A DNA stretch of 45,753 nt from Acidimicrobiia bacterium. GTDB lineage: Bacteria; Actinomycetota; Acidimicrobiia; Spongiisociales; UBA5794. Of this stretch, positions 1-7,873 are shown piece after piece. The stretch is taken from assembly GCA_030066265.1 (NCBI GenBank), contig JASJCF010000004.1, positions 1 to 45,753 on the forward strand. The letters are read 5' to 3'. A program made the position numbers and the translations under genes. Every line of letters begins with the position of its first letter. Positions within the stretch are counted from its first letter, which is position 1. Under the pieces are notes generated by a model. It did no database searches. It had not been told where the DNA came from and worked only from the letters and a program-made list of their open reading frames with translations.

Positions 1-106
1 CGAACGGTCTTTCGAGACCGACGTGCGCAATGGATCCTCGAGACCCGGGAGCCGTGCGCACTCCCCTCGGTGGGTGCTCGGCTCCGGCTCGTGCCATCAT
101 CGTGAC

Positions 107-934
107 ATGCCGGGCCGTCTCGTCATGTGCGCCACCCCGATCGGGAACCTCGGAGATGTCAGCTCTCGGTTGGCCGACACCTTGCGAGAAGCCGATGTCG
201 TCTTCGCCGAGGACACGCGACGCACAGCGACCTTGCTGGCCGACGTCGGAGCGGACACGCCCATGCGCAGTTTCTTTGCCGGCAATGAGCGGCGCCGGCT
301 CGCAGAGCTGAGTGATCTGCTCACGTCGGGAGCCGTGGTTGCTCTCGTGTCGGACGCAGGCATGCCCGGGGTGAGCGACCCCGGTGCCGCCGCCGTGCGG
401 CTCGCGGCCTCGGTGGGCGCAGAGGTGACGGTGATCCCCGGGCCGAGCGCTGTCTCGGCTGCCATTGCCGTGTCGGGTTTCGACGGCGATCGGTTCGTGT
501 TCGAGGGATTCCTCCCCCGCAAGGGTGTAGATCGCAGTGAGGCCCTCCAGCGGATTGCGAGTGAACTGCGGACGACCGTGATCTTCGCTGCGCCGTCACG
601 CGTCGAGACGGATCTCGCCGACCTCGCAGAGCCGTGTGGCCCGGACCGGGCCGTGGTGGTGGCGCGGGAGCTGACCAAGGTGCACGAGGAGGTGTGGCGA
701 GGCACCATCGCCGATGCGGCAACGACCTTCAGCGACGAGCGGGCGCGTGGAGAGTTCGTCGTGGTGATCGAGGGGGCTCCCCCGAAGGTTCCGGACATGG
801 GTCGCGCCGTCGAGGCGGCCGCCGCGTTGATCGCCAACGGTGTTTCGACGTCCGACGCCGTGCGCGAAGCAGCCTCCGAGCACGGCGTCAGCCGCCGTGA
901 GTTGTACCAGCGGGTGGTGACTGGACGTCCCTAG
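107..934 (+). CDS. rsmI: 16S rRNA (cytidine(1402)-2'-O)-methyltransferase RsmI
   Basis: MPGRLVMCATPIGNLGDVSSRLADTLREADVVFAEDTRRTATLL... is a typical RsmI N-terminus (tetrapyrrole-methylase fold); ATG at 107 preferred over the upstream start in the ORF track. Confidence 0.95.
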   Translation: MPGRLVMCATPIGNLGDVSSRLADTLREADVVFAEDTRRTATLLADVGADTPMRSFFAGNERRRLAELSDLLTSGAVVALVSDAGMPGVSDPGAAAVRLAASVGAEVTVIPGPSAVSAAIAVSGFDGDRFVFEGFLPRKGVDRSEALQRIASELRTTVIFAAPSRVETDLADLAEPCGPDRAVVVARELTKVHEEVWRGTIADAATTFSDERARGEFVVVIEGAPPKVPDMGRAVEAAAALIANGVSTSDAVREAASEHGVSRRELYQRVVTGRP

Positions 935-1158
935 ATCGTTGCGATCCGCGTCCGGCACTCGAGGCAGAGGCCTCGACCCTGGAAGCTCTCGACGCCGTCA
1001 TCGCTTCCGCAGAAAACGCATGACGCCTCGAGCTTGCGGAGAACGATCCCACCGTTCTCCACCGTGATTGCCAACTCGTCCCCCTCATGGATGTTGAACA
1101 GGCGGCGGGTCTCCGCCGGAACGACGACCCTCCCAAGGTCGTCGATCTTCCTGACCAT
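931..1158 (-). CDS. AbrB/SpoVT-type transition-state regulator with C-terminal zinc-ribbon-like CxxC...CxxC tail
   Basis: MVRKIDDLGRVVVPAETRRLFNIHEGDELAITVENGGIVLRKLEASCVFCGSDDGVESFQGRGLCLECRTRIATI; SpoVT/AbrB swapped-hairpin motif (RKIDxLGRVVVPxExRR). Confidence 0.85.
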   Translation of the reverse strand: MVRKIDDLGRVVVPAETRRLFNIHEGDELAITVENGGIVLRKLEASCVFCGSDDGVESFQGRGLCLECRTRIATI

Positions 1159-1287
1159 GAGCGTGTCCAAGGATGTGCCTCCGTTCAGGGCTTCGATTCT
1201 GGCCTCGGGATGGTAGCTCCAGGTGCTGGAAACGACTCGACACGGCGTCGGAGAGGGACGATCCGGTGGTGCCGGTACCATCGGCTC

Positions 1288-2946
1288 ATGACCGATGATT
1301 CCCCTCGGAAAGTGCTCGTCGCCGTCGCCTGGCCCTACGCACAGGGACCCCTGCATCTCGGGCACCTGGCGGGGGCGAATCTGCCCGCAGACATCTACGC
1401 CCGATTCCGGCGGTCGATCGGCGATGACGTGATCATGGTCTCCGGATCCGATGTGCACGGCACACCGATCACCGTCAAGGCCGATGAGCTCGGAGTGGCG
1501 CCCGAAGCGGTCGCAGCCAAGTACCACGACGAGTTCGTCGAGGCATGGGATGCCCTCGACATCCAATGGGATCTCTACACGACCACCGGCACCGAGATCC
1601 ACACCCGCGTCGCCCAGGAGTTCTTCCTCACGCTGCTCGAGAACGGCTACCTGTACCCGAAATCCACGTTGCAGTTCTACGACGAGCAGGAGGGCCGGTT
1701 CCTGCCGGACCGCTACGTCGAGGGTACGTGCCCACACTGTGGCTACCACGAGGCACGCGGAGACCAGTGTGACAACTGCGGGCGCACCCTCGACCCGACC
1801 GACCTCGTCAACCCGTTGTCCAAGTTCTCACGGACACCGCCGGTGCTGCGCGAAACGGAGCACTACTACTGGCGGCTCTCCGAGTTCGAGGAACCTCTGC
1901 TCGAGTGGCTCGAGTCGCGCGAGGGGTGGCGGCCGCACGTCCAGAACTTCGCCATCGGGATGGTGAGGGACGGTCTCCAGGACCGCTCGTTCACCCGCGA
2001 TCTGGATTGGGGGATCCCCCTGCCGGTCGACGACCTCGGTCCCGGCAAGTCGATCTACGTCTGGTGGGAGGCCGTGATGGGATACCTGTCGGCACCCCAG
2101 GAGTGGGCCGAGCGGCGGGGAACCCCCGACGCATGGCGCGCATGGTGGGAGAACCCCGATGCCGAGTCGTACTACTTCCTCGGCAAGGACAACGTGCCGT
2201 TCCATGCGATCTACTGGCCGGCGCTGATCATGGGACACGGTGGGCTGAACTTGCCGACGGACGTGCCGGCGAATCAGTTTCTGACGTTCGGTGGCGCCAA
2301 GGCATCCAAGTCGCGTGGCGTGGGGAGGCCGCTCAGCTGGTATCTCGACCACTTCGACACCGACGGGCTGCGGTACGCGATCGCACAGTCGCTTCCGGAG
2401 ACGAGCGACGCGGACCTGTCGGACGACGAAGTCGTCCGAGCCATCAATGAGGAGCTCGTGGCCACGTGGGGGAACCTGGTCAACCGGGTCGTGTCGATGA
2501 CCGGCCGCTATTTCGACGGCGTCATCCCCGAACCCGGCGATCTGGGACCTTCGGATGAACGAGCCCTGGACGGCAGGATGGCCATGCTCGACGACGTCCG
2601 TTCCGAGCTCATGGCCGTTCGCCTGAGGTCGGCGATCGCCCGAGCGATGCAAGGGGCGCAAGAGACCAACGCCTACCTCAACGAGATGGAGCCGTGGAAG
2701 ACGGCCAAGACGGACCGCGAGCGGACGGCGACGACCTTGTGGGTCGCACTGCAGTCCGTCGCCGCAACGGCGGTCGCGTTGGCTCCCTACCTCCCGGGCT
2801 CCTCGCGCAAGGTGCTCGAGGCGCTCGGCGTCGACGTTCCGGAGGATGGCCCGACATGGCAGGTCCCCGACCTGCAGAGCGGCACGACGCTGGGAGCCCT
2901 CGGCCCGCTGTTCGCCAAGGTCGAGATCGATCTGGACGAAGAGTGA
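1288..2946 (+). CDS. metG: Methionyl-tRNA synthetase
   Basis: PYAQGPLHLGHLAGANLPADIYARFRR (HIGH-like motif), zinc knuckle CPHCGYHEARGDQCDNCG, and KASKSRG (KMSKS-like). Confidence 0.97.
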   Translation: MTDDSPRKVLVAVAWPYAQGPLHLGHLAGANLPADIYARFRRSIGDDVIMVSGSDVHGTPITVKADELGVAPEAVAAKYHDEFVEAWDALDIQWDLYTTTGTEIHTRVAQEFFLTLLENGYLYPKSTLQFYDEQEGRFLPDRYVEGTCPHCGYHEARGDQCDNCGRTLDPTDLVNPLSKFSRTPPVLRETEHYYWRLSEFEEPLLEWLESREGWRPHVQNFAIGMVRDGLQDRSFTRDLDWGIPLPVDDLGPGKSIYVWWEAVMGYLSAPQEWAERRGTPDAWRAWWENPDAESYYFLGKDNVPFHAIYWPALIMGHGGLNLPTDVPANQFLTFGGAKASKSRGVGRPLSWYLDHFDTDGLRYAIAQSLPETSDADLSDDEVVRAINEELVATWGNLVNRVVSMTGRYFDGVIPEPGDLGPSDERALDGRMAMLDDVRSELMAVRLRSAIARAMQGAQETNAYLNEMEPWKTAKTDRERTATTLWVALQSVAATAVALAPYLPGSSRKVLEALGVDVPEDGPTWQVPDLQSGTTLGALGPLFAKVEIDLDEE

Positions 2947-3713
2947 CCCAGCCGCGCTGGATCGACACCCACGGGCACCTGTTCCTGCTCGAGGACGATG
3001 CTGGTGCGGTGATCGATCGGGCGGTGACGGCAGGAGTGGACTGGATCGTCTGCCCCGGGATCGACGTACCGACGTCGCAACATGCCAGGACCATCGCCGA
3101 GGCCCATCCCCACCGGGTGTCGTGGACGGCGGGCCTCCATCCGCACGAGGCCGGCCAATGGGGCGAGGTCGCAGATGCGATCGAGTCGCTTGCCGTCGAA
3201 TCCGCAGGCGTCGGCGAGTGCGGCCTCGATTGGTACCGCGAGCTGGCTCCTCGCAGCGATCAGGTCGAAGCCTTCCGTGCTCAGCTCGATCTGGCTGCCG
3301 AACTCGACAAGCCCATCGTGATCCATTGTCGAGATGCGTTCGCAGACGTTCACGAGCTCGTCGAGGCCGCGGGATTGGGGTACCGGGCCATCATGCATTG
3401 CTGGACGGGCGGGCCTCGCTGGACGAAACGGTTCGACGATCTCGGCGTGACGTTCTCCTTCGCCGGCCCATTGACCTACCCGACGGCCGACACCCTGCGA
3501 CGGGCGGCCGCCGTGGCGCCGCCGGATCGCACGATGGTGGAGACCGACGCCCCGTACCTCACGCCCGAGTCTCGGCGCCCCGGCGCGAACGAGCCTGCAT
3601 TCGTGACGGAGACCGGGGCGGCGTTGGCCGACGTGTGGGGTCTCGGCGTCGATGAGGTCGCCGCTCGAACGAGTGCACATGCCCGCCGAGTGTTCGCCAT
3701 CCCCGATGGCTGA
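2943..3713 (+). CDS. tatD: TatD family hydrolase
   Basis: IDTHGHLFLLEDD...GLHPHEA...GECGLDWYR...IVIHCRDAF...VETDAPYLTPE; GTG start overlaps the metG stop (GTGA). Confidence 0.93.
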   Translation: MTQPRWIDTHGHLFLLEDDAGAVIDRAVTAGVDWIVCPGIDVPTSQHARTIAEAHPHRVSWTAGLHPHEAGQWGEVADAIESLAVESAGVGECGLDWYRELAPRSDQVEAFRAQLDLAAELDKPIVIHCRDAFADVHELVEAAGLGYRAIMHCWTGGPRWTKRFDDLGVTFSFAGPLTYPTADTLRRAAAVAPPDRTMVETDAPYLTPESRRPGANEPAFVTETGAALADVWGLGVDEVAARTSAHARRVFAIPDG

Positions 3714-4524
3714 TCGAGCCCAGCATCGCGGGGAGATCCGCGCGCTCCTCGCGCGGCACGGGCACCGTCCGAACCAGACCTTCGGGCAGAACTTCCTCGC
3801 CGAGCCGACGATCATCGACCGCATCGTGGATCTGGCCGATGTCGCTGAGCGCAAGGTCGTCGAGGTGGGAGCGGGGACCGGCTCGCTCACGGCTCGCCTC
3901 GCCGCCACGGCGGACGAGGTCGTCAGCTACGAGCTTGATCGCCACCTCATCCCCCTGCTCGAGGAGTCACTCACCGGTCTCGATGTGGACATCCGGATCG
4001 CCGATGCCACCTCCGTCGATTGGTGCCGTGAGCTCGACGGGGAGGGATGGGTCCTCGTTGCGAACCTGCCGTACAACGTCGGGACGGGCATCGTCCTCGA
4101 CGCATTGCGAGGTGCCCCCTGCATCGATCGGTTCGTGGTGATGCTCCAGCGCGAGGTCGCCGATCGATTCCTCTCCGGTCCTGGGTCCAAGATCTACGGC
4201 GTGCCGTCGGTGATCGTGCATCTCCACGCCCGGGGACGAGTCGCGCTCTCGGTCCCGCCTGGCGCCTTCGAGCCTCCGCCCGCCGTCGAGTCTGCCGTGG
4301 TGGTGTTGGATCGTGTCGAGCCTTCCCCCTCGGCCGAGGCTGCGATCGAGATCGCCGAGCAGGCCTTCGGACAGCGGAGGAAGATGGTGCGAAGGTCGCT
4401 TGCACCTCGGTACGAAGACGCGGTGGTCGTGCTGACCGCTGCCGGCGTCGACCCGACGAAGCGTGCGGAGGATCTGGCGCCCGACGACTACCTTGCCATC
4501 GCGGCACAGGAGCGCACACGATGA
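3706..4524 (+). CDS. rsmA: 16S rRNA (adenine(1518)-N6/adenine(1519)-N6)-dimethyltransferase RsmA/KsgA
   Basis: GHRPNQTFGQNFLAEPTIIDRIVDLADV...VEVGAGTGSLTARLA...VANLPYNVGTGIV...MLQREVADR. Confidence 0.96.
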   Translation: MADRAQHRGEIRALLARHGHRPNQTFGQNFLAEPTIIDRIVDLADVAERKVVEVGAGTGSLTARLAATADEVVSYELDRHLIPLLEESLTGLDVDIRIADATSVDWCRELDGEGWVLVANLPYNVGTGIVLDALRGAPCIDRFVVMLQREVADRFLSGPGSKIYGVPSVIVHLHARGRVALSVPPGAFEPPPAVESAVVVLDRVEPSPSAEAAIEIAEQAFGQRRKMVRRSLAPRYEDAVVVLTAAGVDPTKRAEDLAPDDYLAIAAQERTR

Positions 4525-5369
4525 AGGCACTGGCCTACGCGAAGGTGAATCTGGCACTGGTCGTGTTCCCGCCGATGGCCGACGGCTACCACCCGATCCG
4601 AGGAATCTCGCAGTCGGTGTCCCTTGCCGACGACATCGAGATCGTGCCGTCGCACGATGACACCGTGACCGTGTCCAACGACGAGGCACCGGCCGATGAG
4701 ACGAACCTGGCATGGAAGGCCTTTGCAGCGGCCCGCCGGACAGCTCGGGTGATGCAGCCAGCCGAGCTCAGGATCACCAAGCGAATCCCAGCTGGCGCCG
4801 GACTGGGCGGCGGCTCGGCCGACGCGGCAGCTTCTCTCGGCCTCGCAGCGGCGCGGTTTGGGATCGATGACGATCAGACGAGCGGCATCGCCGAATCGAT
4901 CGGCGCCGATGTGCCATTCAGCCTCGTCGGCGGCACCTGCAGGGTCGAGGGAAAGGGTGAGCGCCTCGTTCCCCTCGATGCGTTGGCCGGCTTCTCGCTG
5001 GCGGTCGTGGTCCCGCCGTTCTCGATGGCGACTCCGGAGGTGTACCGATCCTGGGACGACCTCGGTGGTCCGAGTGGGCCCGAGATCCCCGAGGGTGACC
5101 TTCCGCCCCAGCTCCGAGGTGGCCCGCCACTGCGCAACGACCTGTATCCCGCCGCCCTCGCCCTCGACGAGCGCATCGGCGACTGGCGACGCGACCTCGC
5201 AACACGATTCGGGACGACGGTGGCGATGACGGGGTCAGGTTCGGCGTTCTTCGCATTCTTCTCCACGCGCGACGAAGCCGAAGGCGCAGCAGCCAGTGTC
5301 GACATCCCGAACCGGACGAGTGAAGCAGTGGATCCCACGGCGGTCGGATGGGAGCCGATCGATGCCTGA
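4521..5369 (+). CDS. ispE: 4-(cytidine 5'-diphospho)-2-C-methyl-D-erythritol kinase
   Basis: AYAKVNLALVVFPPMADGYHPIRGISQSVSL...KRIPAGAGLGGGSADAAASL...MTGSGSAFFAFF; ATGA overlap with rsmA. Confidence 0.96.
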   Translation: MKALAYAKVNLALVVFPPMADGYHPIRGISQSVSLADDIEIVPSHDDTVTVSNDEAPADETNLAWKAFAAARRTARVMQPAELRITKRIPAGAGLGGGSADAAASLGLAAARFGIDDDQTSGIAESIGADVPFSLVGGTCRVEGKGERLVPLDALAGFSLAVVVPPFSMATPEVYRSWDDLGGPSGPEIPEGDLPPQLRGGPPLRNDLYPAALALDERIGDWRRDLATRFGTTVAMTGSGSAFFAFFSTRDEAEGAAASVDIPNRTSEAVDPTAVGWEPIDA

Positions 5370-5425
5370 CGCCCTCTCGGGATCCAGCAGCACCGTCCTA
5401 CACTCGCGCGCCGCACGACCCGCAG

Positions 5426-5497
5426 TGGGGGGTGGTGTAATTGGCAGCACAGGTGGTTTTGGTCCATCAAGAACGGGTTCGAGTCCTGTCCCCCCAG
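5426..5497 (+). tRNA. tRNA-Gln (anticodon TTG)
   Basis: TGGGGGG/CCCCCCA acceptor stem, GGTGG-TTTTGGT-CCATC anticodon arm, GGTTCGAGTCC T-arm; no encoded CCA. Confidence 0.95.
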
Positions 5498-5522
5498 CCC
5501 GCGAAGCGAGAGTGGTGAGCGC

Positions 5523-6902
5523 ATGACGATGGCAGCTGTCGTCCTGGCGGCAGGCAAGGGAACCCGGATGAAGTCGGAGCGGGCGAAGGTCCTCCATGAG
5601 CTGGCCGGCCGTTCCCTCCTCGAGTGGACCCTGGCCGCCGTGGAACCGTTGGCACCGGATGAGACCGTCATCGTGGTGGGTCACGAAGCCGATCGGGTGA
5701 GAGAGACCTGCCCCGAGGGGACATCGGCGGCGGTACAGGAGCCCCAGAACGGGACGGGCCATGCCGTACAGGTGGGGCTCGACGCAATGCCATCGACGCC
5801 CGACAGCGTGCTCGTGATCCCGGCGGACATGCCCCTCATCGCAACGTCGACGCTCATGTCACTGATCGATCGACATCGCGAGAGCGGCGCCGTGGCGTCC
5901 GTGCTCACCGTGGAGCTCGAGGACCCGGCCGGGTACGGCCGCATCGTCCGCGACGGCGAGCGGGTCACCGCGATCGTGGAGCATCGTGACGCAACGGACG
6001 AGCAGAGGCGGATCAGCGAGGTGAACACGTCGGTGTACGTCTTCGACGGGCAGAAGCTCGATGATGCCCTGGGCAAGATCACCCCGGACAACGATCAGGG
6101 TGAGTACTACCTGACCGACGTGATTCGGGTGTTCACCGCCGAAGGGCTGATGGTGAGCGCCGTGGCGACCGACGCCGTCGAAGGCATCGGCATCAACTCC
6201 CAGGCCCAACTCGCCGATGTGGCGGCCATCGTCCGTGAGCGCGTCAATCGCTCACTCATGGAATCCGGCGTCTGGATGGCGGATCCCAGTCGCGTGTACG
6301 TCGATGCCAGCGTCGAAGTCGCTCCCGGAGCCAAGCTTCACCCCGACACCTACCTCCGGGGCGCGACGACCATCGGTGAGGGTGCGGAGATCGGACCTGG
6401 CGTGGATCTGCGGGACACCGTGGTCGATCGGGAGGCCACCGTGCGGAACACCGTTGCCGTGTCTGCATCGGTGGGTGCCGGCGCCATCGTCGGCCCCTTC
6501 ACCCACCTCCGACCGGGTTCCGAGATCGGCCCGTCCGCCAAGGTGGGAGCCTTCGTCGAGGTGAAGGGATCGACGATCGGCGAGGGGTCCAAGATCCCGC
6601 ATCTCAGCTACGTCGGCGACACCACCGTCGGTACCCGTTCCAACATCGGAGCCGGCACCATCACGGTCAACTATGACGGGTACAAGAAGCACCGCACCGT
6701 GATCGGAGACAACGTCAGGATCGGGGCAGACACCATGCTCGTCGCTCCCATCGTGGTCGGGGACGACGCCTTCACCGGCGCCGGAAGCGTCATCACGGAC
6801 GACGTTCCCAGCGGCGCACTTGCGGTCGAGCGATCTGCGCAGAAGAATGTAGATGGGTACGCCGACCGACGTCGGAGACGCGCAGAAGGGGATGCGAAGT
6901 GA
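5523..6902 (+). CDS. glmU: Bifunctional UDP-N-acetylglucosamine pyrophosphorylase / glucosamine-1-phosphate N-acetyltransferase
   Basis: AAVVLAAGKGTRMKSERAKVLHELAGRSLLEW... plus C-terminal left-handed beta-helix (LSYVGDTTVGTRSNIGAGTITVNYDGYKKHRTVIGDN). Confidence 0.97.
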   Translation: MTMAAVVLAAGKGTRMKSERAKVLHELAGRSLLEWTLAAVEPLAPDETVIVVGHEADRVRETCPEGTSAAVQEPQNGTGHAVQVGLDAMPSTPDSVLVIPADMPLIATSTLMSLIDRHRESGAVASVLTVELEDPAGYGRIVRDGERVTAIVEHRDATDEQRRISEVNTSVYVFDGQKLDDALGKITPDNDQGEYYLTDVIRVFTAEGLMVSAVATDAVEGIGINSQAQLADVAAIVRERVNRSLMESGVWMADPSRVYVDASVEVAPGAKLHPDTYLRGATTIGEGAEIGPGVDLRDTVVDREATVRNTVAVSASVGAGAIVGPFTHLRPGSEIGPSAKVGAFVEVKGSTIGEGSKIPHLSYVGDTTVGTRSNIGAGTITVNYDGYKKHRTVIGDNVRIGADTMLVAPIVVGDDAFTGAGSVITDDVPSGALAVERSAQKNVDGYADRRRRRAEGDAK

Positions 6903-7873
6903 TGGAGCGGCCCGGGCTGAAACGCCTCATGCTGTTCTCCGGCACGGCGAATCGCGAGCTCGCCGAGGAGGTCGGGAAGCTCCTCGATGTCGAACTCGGC
7001 GGTGTCGAGATCTCGCAGTTCGCCAACACCGAGACGTACGTCCGGTTCACCGAGTCCGTGCGCGGCTCGGACTGCTTCGTCATCCAGAGCCACAGCGACC
7101 CCGTGAACGAGCACATCATGGAACAGCTCATCATGATCGATGCGCTCAAGCGGGCATCGGCGAAGCGGATCACCGCCGTGATGCCTTTCTACGGCTATGC
7201 ACGACAGGACAAGAAGGGCAGGCCGCGAGAGCCGATCACCGCACGGATGATCGGCGATCTGTTCATGGTTGCTGGGGCCGACCGCATCGCTGCCGTCGAT
7301 CTCCACACCGGCCAGGTCCAGGGGTTCATCGACAAGCCCTTCGATTCGTTGACGGCCCTGCCCATCTTCGAGGAATACCTGTCCCACAAGATCGCAGGCC
7401 CGATCACGTTCGTGTCTCCCGACTCGGGAGGCGTCAAGCGCGCAACTCGCTTCGCCACGCATCTCAATGGTGAGGTGGCCTTCGTGTACAAGCGTCGCAG
7501 GACCGACGTCCGCAACGTGGTGGAAGCATCCGAGGTCGTTGGCGACGTCGAGGGCCGCCACTGCGTGATCGTCGACGACATCGTCGACACCGCCGGCACC
7601 GCCGTCGCGTCGGCCGATCTCATCATGGATCGAGGGGCCCTGTCGGTGTCCCTGGTCGCGACACACGGCGTCCTGTCGGGACCGGCAGTCGAGCGCCTCC
7701 GGTCGTCGCCGTTCGATGAGATCGTCATCACCAACACCCTGCCGATTCGGCCCGATGCCCAGGCGCTTCAGAACCTCACCGTGCTCTCCGTCGCGCCACT
7801 CGTCGCCGGCACCATCGAGGCGATCTTCAACGATCAGTCGGTGTCCGAGATCTTCAAGGGTGAGAACACCTGA
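6902..7873 (+). CDS. prs: Ribose-phosphate pyrophosphokinase
   Basis: LMLFSGTANRELAEEVGKLLDVELGGVEISQFANTETYVRF...FYGYARQDKKGRPREPITARM...CVIVDDIVDTAGT. Confidence 0.97.
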   Translation: MERPGLKRLMLFSGTANRELAEEVGKLLDVELGGVEISQFANTETYVRFTESVRGSDCFVIQSHSDPVNEHIMEQLIMIDALKRASAKRITAVMPFYGYARQDKKGRPREPITARMIGDLFMVAGADRIAAVDLHTGQVQGFIDKPFDSLTALPIFEEYLSHKIAGPITFVSPDSGGVKRATRFATHLNGEVAFVYKRRRTDVRNVVEASEVVGDVEGRHCVIVDDIVDTAGTAVASADLIMDRGALSVSLVATHGVLSGPAVERLRSSPFDEIVITNTLPIRPDAQALQNLTVLSVAPLVAGTIEAIFNDQSVSEIFKGENT

